Assembly (NCBI GenBank): GCA_964020085.1
Contig: OZ026607.1
Location: 5,705,779 to 5,769,778 of the forward strand
From: Micromussa lordhowensis
Taxonomy: Eukaryota; Cnidaria; Anthozoa; Scleractinia; Lobophylliidae
Reading direction: 5' to 3'
DNA length: 64,000 nucleotides
The position numbers were made by a program, and so were the translations under genes. Under the pieces are notes generated by a model that was not told the origin of the DNA, did no database searches, and worked only from the letters and a program-made list of their open reading frames with translations. The first letter of the stretch is position 1, and every line of letters starts with the position of its first letter. Of the stretch, positions 22,111-36,468 are shown in pieces.

Positions 22111-23379
22111 TTAACGTCGGCCGTTGTGTTGAGGAGATCCGACGACAGCAACACCCTGTTGGCCGACATTGCCACCGGTCTCGCCAAAATAATAACCGCG
22201 GCGGCCAGGTTCCTTCAGTTCCGGCTCTGTAAAGCACAAGTGCCAAGCATTTTGTAATTGTATGAAACTCATAAGAAGCATGTCACAAAGGAACAAAAGT
22301 TATTACGAACATAACAAGCAAGAAATCAAGAAATTATACTACAGTCTTCTAGAAGAAGCTGTTGTACACACCTCGTCTACCATAGTAGAATTCATGTCCA
22401 ACGGCAACATTTCCCGAGTTGGTTCCCTGCTGGCCAACACTGCCGGCGGTGTTACCGAAACTCATATAAGTGCGGCGGCCAGGCTCCTTCAGTTCGAGCT
22501 CTGTAAAACACAAGTGCCAAGCATTTTGTAATTGTATGAAACTCATACGAAGCATGTCACAAAGGAACAAAAATTATTACGAACATAACAAGCAAGAAAT
22601 CAAGGCATTATACTACAGTCTTCTAGAAGAAGCTGTTGTACACACCTCGTCTGCCATAGTAGCCGCCGTTGAATTGATGTCCAACGGCAACATTTCCCGA
22701 GTTGGTTCCCTGCTGGCCAACACTGCCGGCGGTGTTGCCGAAACTCATATAAGTGCGGCGGCCAGGCTCCTTCAGTTCCGGCTCTGTAAAGCACAAGTGC
22801 CAAAAATTTCCAATTGTGTGAAACTCACTTTTCCTTACTATAGAGAGATTTTTAAATGAAGAAGGCCAAAAAGAAACTTGCGAATTCTCTTTAAGTCTCT
22901 ATCACTAATAAATAAATATAAATAAATATTATCCTGTTTTAACCCCAAAATATGATTATGATGAAAATGATGCGTTTCGTTCTGTAAAACAAAGGCCACA
23001 TCACAGCTGGTGGATTAAATCAACAGTTTTCCTTAAACACAGAGGGCTTTAAAGGGTATATAGTCCAGCTTAGTCTCATTTTTAACAATGACATTGAATC
23101 ACGCAAGCAAAGTCAACAGCAAAGTCACATTAGCGCGAGAAAGTAAAAATGCTATTACATCTGGTAAGCGAGTGTACAGTATCATCAAACCCAAGAACAA
23201 GCTTAATACAGTACTATTGTTACTTTCAAAAGTCAAATGAAAACGACTGCTAGCTATAGCAATAAACTGACGGACATACCGGTCATCTGGTTTTCAACCT
23301 CCTCAGCATCACGGTACGGAGGTTGAGGAAAAGCCATCGCCAGGCCCAAAGAGATGAAGAAAAAAACAAAGCACTTCAT
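22111..23379 (-). CDS. Peptide precursor gene B
   Basis: Coding exons: 23280-23379 (signal), 22646-22783 (138 bp), 22372-22500 (129 bp), 22111-22226 (last), about 160 residues. Exon 1 differs slightly from A and C (FPQPPYRDAEE after the same signal peptide) and is identical to D. The second repeat exon is three codons shorter and reads HEFYYGRR instead of the WNGGYYGRR type. The last repeat is the most divergent of all: GYYFGETGGNVGQQG then VAVVGSPQHNGRR and stop. All borders are GT-AG and phase 1. Same family and inferred processing as gene A. Its 5' flank is truncated by about 0.5 kb relative to A and C, so its expression may differ. Confidence 0.8.
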
Positions 23380-24100
23380 ATTTCTTCAGAGAAACGCAAC
23401 AGAAATTAGTGGAATTCTACTAGTATACCAATACAAATGCTGCAATCCGGTTAGTTGAGAATTGCACACTATTTAATTTAGTCATAACAACTGAATTACC
23501 GTTATGCGATGAGTATCAGTACTACATACACAGCTACAGTGTTCAAATGACAATTTAGTCCGGAGCGTGCGGCTGCGCGTATAAAACATGAGGCCATAGT
23601 TCATTTGGTCATCTGCCTCGTTGCCTATCACTGATCTCAAAGAAATTTCTCCCTAAGTGGGCTCTTGTTTATTTTTTTCATTAAAAACATTAAGTTTTGC
23701 TTCAAGCTAGAGAAGTATATTCCTCACGAATGAACAGGTAGAGATATTTTATTTTATAGTCACGGCACCGTTATCTTGCACAGAAATTATGCATCCAAAA
23801 TGCATCCAAATGCGGAAAACAATTAAGGTTTCAAAAACGTTTCAGCCTGACCAACCATGAACATTTTTCGCAATTATCCGAAATTTAAATAAGCCAACGA
23901 GGCCATTTCTCCAACTAATAGTTGTTGCAGTATTTAGCGGTGAGACATTCAGACGAGGCGAAAAGTGGGTCAATACAAAGCCTTTTTGTAGCGCCTTTTT
24001 AATAATACGCTCTTCTTTTATATAAGATCGTCTAATTTTGGAGCTAAGGCTGAACGTTATTCTTTTTTTTGCGATTTGAGGCGGAAAATACTCTTAAGAT

Positions 24101-27100
24101 GTTGTTAAATTTACATGATATACACAGTATTTCAATAAATGCTGAGAGGAAAATTACCTTGATAATACTTCAGACTTTGTATCACCTGATGACTTTGATA
24201 GTGTGGAAGTTATTTTGGAACAATTATAAATAAGAACTTCTGATTATTACAAACCGAGATATGTGTAATAAGAAAACCATTGTTAATGTTTTACAAAACA
24301 TGCCCTTAAGCATTTGGGTTAATTTGGGTTAATAAAACGGACTGGAAAATTCGAGTCGGAAAGCCAGGTTATGTGTTTATTTTAAGAAATTAAATGATGT
24401 TGTCACCATAGTCTGCGTATTTTGAGAGTGGAAAAGTTGAATTTTTTAAATAAATGAATATCATAAACATTTTGCTCATTGGGTTTGTTAAATTAGAAAG
24501 AAACCAACGGTTTCTTAACGTGAAATAATTTCTAAAGACAGTCAGTTCGTTTCGTTCTCACTCGACTGCCGACGAGACTGCTCGAGTATTTTTTGTTCTT
24601 CTTCCTGCTTCTCGTACCTGTTCACGGTCTCGACAAGATTTTTTGGTACTTATCTTTCACCCTGTCACGTAAAATATGGAATTTCTTCCGGTTTTCCAAT
24701 AGCTGGCAACTTAGAATTGAAGGCAAGTGTAAAATGTGGCGTAAAATGTAGTAACAGGAATACGTACTGAGCTAGAATCGTCTCCTTGAGTTAATGTCTT
24801 CGTTTAAAGTACGTACTCTTCCGAGAAAGTCCAAATCTTCTCAACAGCTTAGCTCCTTGTGAAGAACTGAATATTGTCTGTTGCTTTACCTTGTTTAAGT
24901 AAGGCTTAATAATGCAATTGTTGCATACGAAATTGACATCGATATCTGTGAATTTGAAAAGTCATATTACTGAAGCTCAAGTTGCAACTGCCAATACCTG
25001 CCGGTCCTTGTAGAGACTGAAAAACATCGCATGTCCACCTGCATTTATCTGGGGTACGCTTCTTAATATTTACTTAACGAAAAATTTTCATCGAGTGGGA
25101 AAAACTGAAAATTTGTCCTTATGCTAGGGATTTTAAGAAACTTCAGACCATCCAAAAATTAATGTCAACGCTAACAAACACTAGCTCTTCCCGTTCCCAA
25201 TGTCATCTGTCATCTGCACTTAGGGGAATTCAATATCATTTCAGTTCGGAAATGTTTTCAGCGAAAATTGAGCTCCAAATGAAAAGGCCAAACATGACAA
25301 TAAAAAAGAACTTAAAACACTTTGAAAACTGATATTTTCGCACTAATGTGACATCTCAAGCAAACATGTTATTAATACGTTCAAATTGGTGTTCAAATAG
25401 TGTTTAATTATCGTTCATTGACGAGTGAAAAGCTTGTTCAAATACAACGGTGCTAACAGAGGATAAAAGAGTGCCGTGAATTTGAAATACCTAGCTATTT
25501 GTTAAATGAAATTTGAAAAATTAAAAGCTATGAAACTGATTATTGATACAGGAAAATTACAATAAACGAGCACAGTTGTTAACAAAAGAATATGAATTAG
25601 GGTGTACTAGGCAAGTTAGTCACCTGCTTCTAAGGGAATTATTGTTTTGCTTCAGAAATCAGCTTTTTTTCATTAAAACTGAGTACCAAGACGACGAAAC
25701 CATTGAAAGAGCTTAATTTAAAACGAACCTGCAGGTTGTCAGATTATAGTTACATTTCAAGCTCATGCGATAATTATTGGAGAAATATTGGAATCGGAAT
25801 ACTGCTTAATATTAAAGTAATATTTCGAACTACTCTTCCGAGATAGTCCAAATCTTCTCGACAGCTTAGCTTCCTGTGGAGAACTGAATCTTGCCTGTTG
25901 CTTTCTGTCTTGATTTAAGAAGGGCTAATAATGAAATTGTTGAATACCAAATTGACGGCTGTAACAAGTTTGAAAAGTCCTATCATTGAAGCTCAAACTA
26001 CAATTGCCAATCCCTGCTGGGACTTGTAGAGACTGAAAAACAGCGCGTGCCCACCTACACGGTTTTGGGGCAGGCATCTTAATCTTTACTTAAAAGAAAA
26101 AAAATTCGTTTGAAATAATCTCAGGATAATTTTATAAGTTCCTGATTAAGAAATAAAAGAAGAACATTCGACATTTCCTCGACTTGAAACTGAGTTAAAG
26201 AACATTAAATTGTTTAAAATACCTGATGGGCTTTGTATGTAGACTTATAACTTTACTCTAGACAAATGCAGTTGCGCATGCGCTCTTTTTCATTTTCAAT
26301 ACGTGCAGGTACGACTCGACAACTGAATACTGAGCTTTAATAATACTTTTTCCAATAATGTGCTGTTTAAAATATTAATGGGCGACTCTTACAGCGCAGA
26401 AAGCATCAGATTAATTTCATAGCTTTGCAAGTTTTACAAACAAAACTTGTTAAATTCCTTGATGGACTATTTGTTTTTGTTTCCCCAAATTGGTTTTCAA
26501 CCAACTTATTGCTAAGGTTAACGTTTTCATTTTCGAAGGTAAATTTCTTAAAAGTGTCCGATTTCAGCCTTACAACGAGCCAAGCCATTTTTTATTTGGA
26601 AAGGGTTATTTCTGGCAGCCAGTAGTGATACATATCAATAAGTAATAGCTACAAACAATAGCCTTTTGTAAATCTATGTAAATATTCAACTAGCTTTGTT
26701 TTTCATAATTGTAGTTTTATTTCAGTAATGATTAAGGCTAATGCTGATACAGGAAAATTACAATAAACGAGCACAGTTGTTAACAAAATAATATGAAGTA
26801 GGGTGTACTAGGCAAGTTAGTCACCTGCTTCTAAGGGAAGTATAGTTTCGCTTCGGAAATCAGCTTTTTTTACATTAAAACTGAGTACCAAGACGACGAA
26901 ACCATTGAAAGAGCTTAATTTAAAACGAAAGTGCAGGTTGTCAGATTATAGTTACATTTCAAGCTCATGCGATAATTATTGGAGAAATATTGGAATCGCA
27001 ATACTGCTTAATATTAAAGTAATATTTCCAGCTACTCTTCCGAGAAAGTCCAAATCTTCTCGACAGCTTAGCTTCCTGTGGAGAACTGAATCTTGCCTGC

Positions 27101-28560
27101 TGCTTGAGTCTCGATGATTTAAGAAGGTCTAATAATGAAATTGTTGAATACCAAAATGACGGCTGTAACAAGTTTGAAAAGTCCTATCATTGAAGCTCAA
27201 ACTACAATTGCCAATCCCTGGGACTTGTAGAGACTGAAAAACAGCGCATGCCCACCTACACGTTTTTGGGGCAGGCATCTTAATATTTACTTGAAGAAAA
27301 AAACATTTTGTCGTTAAAACGTTTTAAAACGAAATATTTAAAGATCTTTATTTAAAGCATATTTAGATCAGTTAGCAGTTTACTAAAACAATCAGATTAT
27401 TCACTCTCGACTTCTGTGAGGTAAGAATTGATGACGCCGACGTTTTCTCGTTTTTCTTAAGTTTCAGAGGAAACGATTTAGAGACGTTACCGAATAATGG
27501 AATTTCTTTAAAATAACGAAAGAAGGTCATTCTCCGTTACTTGAATTAAAGAACTTTAAATTGTTTAAAATACTGATGAGCGCTTAGAAACGACTGCTAA
27601 TCCAAATGACAATTCATTAAAGCGCCAATTTTGCTAAAGCGTGAAATTTAAACTATAGGTTAAGAAATAATCTCAGTGTCAATTTATGACCAATGTCTTT
27701 ATAAAATAACGACGTTTCCCCATTTTTTCTTAAATTTAAGAGGACCATTTAGAAAAATTTCGCAGGATAATTTTATAAGTTCCTGATTAAAAAATAAAAG
27801 AAGAACGTTCGACATTTCCTCGACTTGAACCTGAGTTAAAGAACATTAAATTGTTTAAAATACCTGATGGGCTTTGTATGTAGACTTAACTTTACTCTAG
27901 ACAAATGCAGTTGCGCATGCGCCCTTTTTCATGTTCAATACGTGCAGGTACGTCTCGACAACTGAAAACTGAGCTTTAATAATAATAAGGCTAATGTTGA
28001 TACAGGAAAATTACAACAAACGAGCACAGTTGTTAACGAAAGAATATGAATTAGGGTGTACTAGGCAAGTTAGTCACCTGCTTCTAAGGGAATTATTGTT
28101 TCGTTTCGGAAATCGGCTTTTTTTTATTAAAGCTGAGTACGAAGACGACGAAACGTGACCATTTGAAAGACCTTAACATAACACGAACGCTAAAGGCTGT
28201 CAAATTGTAGTTACATTTCAAGCTCAATAATTATTGGTGAAATATTGGAATCGGAATATTACTTAATTATCATTCATTGTTATTGAAGTAATATCCCATC
28301 TTCTGAGATAGTCCAAATCTTATCAACAGCTTAGCTTCCTTTCGAGGGGTCTAATGATGAAATTGTTGAATACAAAATCGACAGCTGTAACAAGTTTGAA
28401 AAGTGCTATTATTAAAGCTCAAATACTGCCAATCCCTGCTGGCACTTGTAGAGACTGAAAAACAGCGCATGCCCACCTACAGTTATTTGGGGTACGCGTC
28501 TTAATATTTACTTAACGAAATTTAAACACAGAGAAATAATTTAAAAATCTTTACTTAAAC
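24101..28560. repeat. Complex repeat array, unit 2, first copy
   Basis: Matches 3360-8050 of unit 1 in order, with the GATACAGG landmark at about 25545, 26746 and 27999. At 28560 it jumps back to the sequence found at about 24111, which marks the junction of a direct tandem duplication of about 4.45 kb. No gene is visible. Confidence 0.78.
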
Positions 28561-31500
28561 TTTACATGATATACACAGTATTTCAATAAATGCTGAGAGG
28601 AAAATTACCTTTATAATACTTCAGACTTTGTATCACCTGATGACTTTGATAGTGTGGAAGTTATTTTGGAACAATTATAAATAAGAACTTCTGATTATTA
28701 CAAACCGAGATATGTGTAATAAGAAAACCATTGTTAATGTTTTACAAAACATGCCCTTAAGCATTTGGGTTAATTTGGGTTAATAAAACGGACTGGAAAA
28801 TTCGAGTCGGAAAGCCAGGTTATGTGTTTATTTTAAGAAATTAAATGATGTTGTCACCATAGTCTGCGTATTTTGAGAGTGGAAAAGTTGAATTTTTTAA
28901 ATAAATGAATATCATAAACATTTTGTTCATTGGGTTTGTTAAATTAGAAAGAAACCAACGGTTTCTTAACGTGAAATAATTTCTAAAGACAGTCAGTTCG
29001 TTTCGTTCTCACTCGACTGCCGACGAGACTGCTCGAGTATTTTTTGTTCTTCTTCCGGCTGCTTCTCGTACCTGTTCACGGTCTCGACAAGATTTTTTGG
29101 TACTTATCTTTCACCCTGTCACGTAAAATATGGAATTTCTTCCGGTTTTCCAATAACTGGCAACTTAGAATTGAAGGCAAGTGTAAAATGTGGCGTAAAA
29201 TGTAGTAACAAGAATACGTACTGAGCTAGAATCGTCTCCTTGAGTTAATGTCTTCGTTTATAGTACGTACTCTTCCGAGATAGTCCAAATCTTCTCAACA
29301 GCTTAGCTCCTTGTAAAGAACTGAATATTGTCTGTTGCTTTACCTTGTTTAAGTAGGCCTAATAATGCAATTGTTGCATACGAAATTGACATCTGTGAAT
29401 TTGAAAAGTCATGTTACTGAAGCTCAAGTACAGTTGCAACTGCCAATACCTGCCGGTCCTTGTAGAGACTGAAAAACATCGCATGTCCACCTGCATTTAT
29501 CTGGGGTACGCTTCTTAATATTTACTTAACGAAAAATTTTCATCGAGTGGGAAAAACTGAAAATTTGTCCTTATGCTAGGGATTTTAAGAAACTTCAGAC
29601 CATCCAAAAATTAATGTCAACGCTAACAAACACTAGCTCTTCCCGTTCCCAATGTCATCTGTCATCTGCACTTAGGGGAATTCAATATCATTTCAGTTCG
29701 GAAATGTTTTCAGCGAAAATTGAGCTCCAAATGAAAAGGCCAAACATGACAATAAAAAAGAACTTAAAACACTTTGAAAACTGATATTTTCGCACTAATG
29801 TGACATCTCAAGCAAACATGTTATTAATACGTTCAAATTGGTGTTCAAATAGTGTTTAATTATCGTTCATTGACGAGTGAAAAGCTTGTTCAAATACAAC
29901 GGTGCTAACAGAGGATAAAAGAGTGCCGTGAATTTGAAATACCTAGCTATTTGTTAAATGAAATTTGAAAACTTAAAAGCTATGAAACTGATTATTGATA
30001 CAGGAAAATTACAATAAACGAGCACAGTTGTTAACAAAAGAATATGAATTAGGGTGTACTAGGCAAGTTAGTCACCTGCTTCTAAGGGAATTATTGTTTT
30101 GCTTCGGAAATCAGCTTTTTTTTTCATTAAAACTGAGTACCAAGACGACGAAACCATTGGTAGTTACATTTCAAGCTCATGCGATAATTATTGGAGAAAT
30201 ATTGGAATCGGAATACTGCTTAATATTAAAGTAATATTTCGAACTACTCTTCCGAGATAGTCCAAATCTTCTCGACAGCTTAGCTTCCTGTGGAGAACTG
30301 AATCTTGCCTGTTGCTTTCTGTCTTGATTTAAGAAGGCCTAATAATGAAATTGTTGAATACCAAATTGACGGCTGTAACAAGTTTGAAAGTCCTATCATT
30401 GAAGCTCAAACTACAATTGCCAATCCCTGCTGGGACTTGTAGAGACTGAAAAACAGCGCGTGCCCACCTACACGGTTTTGGGGCAGGCATCTTAATCTTT
30501 ACTTAAAAGAAAAAAAATTCGTTTGAAATAATCTCAGGATAATTTTATAACTTCCTGAATAAACAGTAAAAGAAGAACATTCGACATTTCCTCGACTTGA
30601 AACTGAGTTAAAGAACATTAAATTGTTTAAAATACCTGATGGGCTTGTATGCAGACTTAACTTTACTCGAGACAAATGCAGCTGCGCATGCGCTGTTTTC
30701 ATGTTCAGTACGTGCAGGTAGGTCTCGACCTCTCTCCTCCGCAGAGGTTCAAGCAATCCGCTGTGCGAAGTGTACCGCAGGCACAAAGTCGAATGGATCG
30801 ATCAGGCGGAGAACCTCTGCCAGATGTACGTCGATTTCTCGTACATCCTTATCGTTTTCTCGTACATCGATGGATTTCTCGGCTTTGGCTTCATTTGACA
30901 GCTTGAAACTCACAGAAACTCATTGCTAATTATGTCGCTACAGTTTGCATTAGTTTTTTTGTTACCTAGTTTCGTATTTTCCAAGAAAAGAAGCAAAACT
31001 GTTTTACTTCGAAAGCCTCCCTGAAACCCGTGAGGGGTAGTCTTGCATGTCCTAAAAACAATAATATTGCGAACGATTCGGATCAGCTGGCATGTCCTCT
31101 TCAAGAGCTCTCTCTTCAAGGTAAATTTCAACTTAAATAAAGTCTTGCAATCTATATATCTTATATTTATTTTTTCCTATTATTTACAAACGTTAAATTT
31201 AGAACTTCTGTAAAAATGCCGTTAATAAAACGAAGTAAACAAAAGGATAAGCTTAATCATCGTTTGGTTCTCACCACTGAAATCGTATTGTTATCTACAT
31301 CTACATCTATCTATGTAATCTGCAAAGGGATTTACCCATCACCGCAGATGTAAAAGAGAAAAAAATTACTTTCCTTTAAACAAATGTATGCTAAGATTAA
31401 GCTCAATGCAACTTAAGACTTGAGCTTCGATTTCACAATGATTTCGCGAAGAAAATTGTTCAGTTCGCCGAGCAGACAAACGTTAAAAAAACTTACTTGT

Positions 31501-33480
31501 TCTTGTCTCTTTTAAGACTGAATTGCGATCCTGTTCAGAGTTTCACTAGCCATGAGTTTCCTGAGCACATTTTGTTCTTCTCTATATTTCTTCATCACCA
31601 CTTACGCGATCTTGAGAATGTTGAATTCGATAGTGATCGCTCAACCACTCGGAGGTGAACGAAAGACGCTTAGGAAAGCAGTTCTCATGAAAGCAACAGA
31701 CTTTTCCCGATTTCCATGCATTCAAGTATGTTTTAGCTAAACCTTCGACATCACTTAACCTCAAAATCTTGCACGCCATTTTTGCTGATACAAGGTACAC
31801 AAGCCACCCCTGCGAGTAGCTCACAGGAAATTGCCTCCCCCGGATGGCGGCCATCTTGGGCGTGGTATCTGGCAGAGGCTCCCGCGCTTTCCGCCGTCGC
31901 CTGTAACTCTGTGCCTGCACTTACATTACTCAGCGGATCCTCCCCACCCGAAAAAAAACCTTTGAGCCTCTGCGGAGGAGAGAGGGTCTCGACAACTGAA
32001 AACTGAGCTTTAATAATACTTTTTCCAATAATGTGCCGTTCAAAATATTAATGGGCGATTCTTACAGCGCAGAAAGCATCAGATTAATTTTATGTCTTTG
32101 TAAGTTTTACAAACAAAACTTGTTAAATTCCTTGATGGACGATTTGGTTTTGTTTCCCCAAAATGGTTTTCAGCCAACTTATTGCTAAGGTTAACGTTTT
32201 CATTTTCGAAGGTAAATTTCTTAAAAGTTTCCGATTTCAGTCTTACAACGAGCCAAGCCGTTTTTTATTTGGAAAGTGGTTATTTCTGGCAGCCAGTAGT
32301 GATACATATATGTAATAAGTAATAGCTACAAACAATAGCCTTTTGTAAATCTATGTAAATATTCAACTTTGTTTTTCATAATTGTAGTTTTATTTCAGTA
32401 ATGATTAAGGCTAATGTTGATACAGGAAAATTACAACAAACGAGCACAGTTGTTAACAAAAGAATATGAATTAGGGTGTACTAGGCAAGTTAGTCACCTT
32501 CTTCTAAAGGAATTGTTGTTTCGTTTCGGAATCGGCTTTTTTTTTTATTAAGCTGAGTACGAAGACGTCGAAACGTGACTATTGAAAGACCTTAACATAA
32601 CACGAACGCTAAAGGCTGTCAAATTATAGTTACATTTCAAGCTCAATAATTATTGGAGAAATATTGGAATCGGAATATTACTTAATTATCATTCATTGTT
32701 ATTGAAGTAATATCCCATCTTCTGAGATAGTCCAAATCTTATCAACAGCTTAGCTTCCTTTCGAGAGGTCTAATGATGAAATTGTTGAATACAAAATCGA
32801 CAGCTGTAACAAGTTTGAAAAGTGCTATTATTAAAGCTCAAATACTGCCAATCCCTGCTGGCACTTGTAGAGACTGAAAAACAGCGCATGCCCACCTACA
32901 GTTATTTGGGGTACGCGTCTTAATATTTACTTAACGAAATTTAAACACAGAGAAATAATTTAAAAATCTTTACTTAAAACACATTTAGATCAGTTAGCAG
33001 TTTTACTAAAACAACAAGATTGTTCGCTCTCGACTTCTGTGAGGTAAGACTTGAGGACGCCGACGTTTTCTCGTTTTTCGAAAATTTTAGAGGAACCGAT
33101 TTAGAAACATTATACTGAATAATGGAATTTCTTAAAAGAACGAAAGAAGGTCATTCTCCGTTACTTAAAAACTGATGAGCGTTTGCAAACGACCGCTAAT
33201 TGAAATGAAAATTCATTCAGCGCCAATTTTGCTAAAGCGTGAAATTTAAACTATAGGTTAAGAAATAATCTCAGTGTCAATTTATGACCAATGTCTTTAT
33301 AAAATAACGACGTTTCCCCATTTTTTCTTAAATTTAAGAGGACCATTTAGAAAAATTTCGCAGGAAAATTTGATTAGTTCCTGAATAAAAAATAAAAGAA
33401 GAACATTCGACAATTCAATCGTTCGCCTGGGCGAGCAGTGCTCGAGCCGGATGCTTCATATATCCGGGCTGAATTTCTAT
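28561..33480. repeat. Complex repeat array, unit 2, second copy
   Basis: Direct repeat of 24111-28560, with landmarks at about 29997 and 32419. It carries a small internal deletion near 30160 and a 1.26-kb transposon insertion at 30730-31985. Downstream, from about 33400, it joins spacer equivalent to 8.5 kb of unit 1. No gene is visible. Confidence 0.78.
30730..31985. mobile_element. Independent insertion of the same transposon family (inverted)
   Basis: Ends CTCTCTCCTCCGCAGAGG and CCTCTGCGGAGGAGAGAGG, flanked by GTCTCGAC (30722-30729 and 31986-31993). It lies in opposite orientation to the copies at 20148 and 44563, inside the second repeat array. The array copies at about 7457 and 27953 have the empty site. 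Inverted ends are better preserved here, suggesting a younger insertion. Confidence 0.83.
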
Positions 33481-33644
33481 GAGGTGCTAGGTGATTCGGC
33501 CTTTAGCCGCATCAACACTTCTCGTGCTCATAACCTTATTCTTAAAGTGCAACTACCCCCCCCCCCCCCACCCAATTTTTTTTCGCTCATACAAATCTCC
33601 TTATTTTTCTGATCGCCACTGCGAACAAATCATCGTTGTACCTA

Positions 33645-33829
33645 CAGTGAACTCTCCGCTAACGGACACTCTCGTAAGCGGACAGCTCTACTTATGGACA
33701 CTGTTTTCAATTCCCCTTTTTGACCTTTTTCCTTTGTTTCTTATGGAAATAATTCCCGTAAGCGGACAGCTCCACTAACGGACACTTTTTCCAGTTCCCG
33801 AGGGTGTCCGCTTACGAGAGAGTTGACTG
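33645..33829. mobile_element. Pogo/Tigger-like MITE (185 bp)
   Basis: Flanked by TA (33643-33644 and 33830-33831), starting CAGTGAACTCTC and ending GAGAGTTGACTG. TAACGGACAC/TAAGCGGACAG repeats lie beneath the ends, as in other TA-inserting pogo-like MITEs. No ORF of its own. Unit 1 has TACATGTA at the same place (8749-8756). Confidence 0.8.
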
Positions 33830-34065
33830 TATTTTGGTTAATTTTCATCGAAAAAAATATATATACATCGTAGTCGTCCTATCGGAGCTAGAATCCGAAT
33901 TGTATCGTCAGATGATACATTTTTTCGTTTAAAAGTCTTGTCCATTTTTAGTAAAATATGAAGCACAAATACCCCAAAGATGTTTTCACAGCACTCGAAA
34001 CCCAGTCAAACGTGTCTTGAGTGTTTTGAGCCTTGTCTTTCGATGACGACACAAGAAGCCCGATC

Positions 34066-34303
34066 CAGGGGCCCATTTCTCGAAGGTCCCGAAAATTTTT
34101 CGCACCCGGAAAGCCATAGCGAAATCTCGTAGCTTATGATTACAGAGCTGTTTTATTCACATGTTCTTAATATAAAAAGAGGTTCTCTTCACACAAGAAC
34201 TTTCAGGCGTATACACTTCTCCGTTTTCAGATACAGATGAACTAAAAATGGCTTTACGGGCCCGAAATGTTTCCGGGGCTTTCGATCGAGAAATGGGCCC
34301 CTG
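34066..34303. mobile_element. MITE with CAGGGGCCC inverted ends, unit 2 copy
   Basis: Same site, length and ends as 8991-9228, carried along by the segmental duplication. Only a few base differences are seen between the copies. Confidence 0.78.
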
Positions 34304-34857
34304 ATCCTACTCTGTCGGTCGTGAGGCAGAAAATAATCACTTTAAGAATCTTACTGTAAAAATTCAAACATTTATTATACAAATTGACTGAGATATCCTT
34401 GTTTATCATGTTTGATGAAAATGCGGTTGAGTGACTGACGTCATCACTTGGCTAATTTGCATATTTTAAAAACTTGAATATCTCTGGAACGAAAAGAGAT
34501 CAGTTGAAAACAGTAAACAGCATTTTTACTCCTGTACCAACTAGTTGTTTGTGTCTTAAATTGGCTCAGATTGGAAAGATGCGATTTTCGTCATAGTGGC
34601 ACTTTAAACGCCTGTAGAGTCGCGGGGATTTTATCAATCGAGAAAATTTGGGATAACTATTAGAAATTTGGGGGTTAGTCGCACTTTAATGGTTTTTCAC
34701 TGTATGATGTGGAAAATACTATTTCTTGACAATTTCTGGCACAATGACAACTTGATCTGTCAAACGCGGTCTGTTTAGAACAGTTGATATTTGTTCGCAT
34801 TTGTTTTGGTTTTCAGACATAAGTGATTGGCTTAAAAAAACCGCGTCACTTTGTTAT

Positions 34858-35012
34858 TAGCCTGTTCTAGGCTCTCGGTTAGTGGTGACTATCGTAGCGG
34901 GACCTGGTAGAAAAAAAGAGAGGTTTCCGCTGATCCCGCTCGTTGCTGATCCCGCTCGTTGCCCGCCCGTGTTTTTGACCGTCCCCACTGACCGAGAGCC
35001 TGGAACAGGCTA
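34858..35012. mobile_element. 155-bp MITE with 9-bp target duplication, unit 2 copy
   Basis: Paralogous copy of 9783-9937 with the same flanking CTTTGTTAT repeats (34849-34857 and 35013-35021). Present in both units, so it inserted before the duplication. Confidence 0.82.
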
Positions 35013-36468
35013 CTTTGTTATCCATTCACACTAGCGCACGTTCTCCCGCGCTTCGCCTCCGCTCACGCGTATTGGGCTTCGATTGGTTTACTGGATTTCT
35101 TTTGTCCTTTGTGATTGGCCAAAGCTTGACCAAAGTCAAACCAAAACCGCTCTAAATAACATCCCGCGAATTAGCATATTTATTCATGTTGCCGATGCGT
35201 CCAAACCTGGCCAAGTCTTATGATAGGGACAATTCCACAAACGAGGAAGATGAAGTAAATCCACCGATGTGATTGTCTACGCGAGAGGGCAAGATACGGA
35301 CTCGCCAATTTTATCCGGCAAAAAGTATGTTTTTATGCATTGTAGTAAATTCTTTATTGACTAAGGTCGTTCGTTTAAGAAGACTGACTTTCCTGACCTT
35401 AAATAATATCGTTTTCCTTCCTTGACCATTTCCTTCCCTGTGACAAGCCTGTCCTCAATCGAGCACTTAACCACGAGGCTGCCACATCACAGAGTCTTTT
35501 CTCAGTAAGAAACTTAAATAGTAATTAACATAGTAAATTTTTATCATCTTTATCATTAAACCAGAAAGGAATGATGCTGGTCATTCGACATTAGGGCCAA
35601 AAGTGTTATCAAATACCATGAATTAAAACTTTGCCAAAATCCATCAACTACATGTATTGTACTCATTTAGCTCTCCAACGGAAAAAAAACAGGCTGACAT
35701 GATTGTTTCTTTCCTTACCTGCAAATGTTTAATGATTACTATTACTGAAAATAGAAATGAAAGAGCTGAAAATGTTTAAAATGTGAACTTTTTTTGTTCA
35801 TTGGTCCATTAAATCAAAAAAGGCAACACGACATAGAGCATATATTATGCTGCTTAACATTTTTAGGCTGGTTTTCACTAGCAAAAGAGTAGGAGTCTGT
35901 TGAAATACTGTTGAACCTGTGGGGACCCCCTACAGTTTGAGGTTCCCTGACTTTCATGGGCCGCCACGCACATGCGCGGCCACGTGAGTTAACTTGGAGA
36001 ACTTGCTGAATGTGGAACACTTGATCGTTAAGTTTGTGAGTTAATTCATCATTAAGTAGTCGTAGAACCAGCTTACAACACGGTAGGAGTCATAGTAATA
36101 TGAACCAGACTCCGACCCCATATGTAACCAGGATGGCAGGATGTCCTCCCCCCCTGACTAACCCCTATTCACTTCCCACTTACTAAACGCACACCCCCCC
36201 CCCCCCCAACACGACACCGCATGAAACAAACTCACGTGGGTAAATGTACTAAAAAAGGTTATATGCACGACATAGAAATCCCTAGAATATTTAGGCGCCA
36301 ATCATCAAGAGAAATGGCTTCTGTTTTATTCTGCTTTACTTAATGCTTTAATCATACCTCCACATGGATAACTTATACGCCAACATGTGGAAAGCCTACC
36401 TACAAGTAGATCCACTAAGTAGATTCTTGGGCTCAATTTTTCAATTCTTGGAGAGAATTAGTACACAC

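Larger units (their letters stand above)
2690..23640. repeat. Tandem segmental duplication, unit 1
   Basis: This stretch matches unit 2 (23641-49225) in the same order: complex repeat array, spacer with MITEs, peptide gene A, middle region, peptide gene B. Matching points include 2690 and 23810, 8594 and 33491, 18130 and 42535, 18922 and 43326, 20148 and 44563, and 23280 and 48016. The offset drifts (about 21.1, 24.9 and 24.4 kb) because of insertions and because the array is doubled in unit 2. Identity looks very high by eye, including in introns, which implies recent duplication. Confidence 0.9.
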
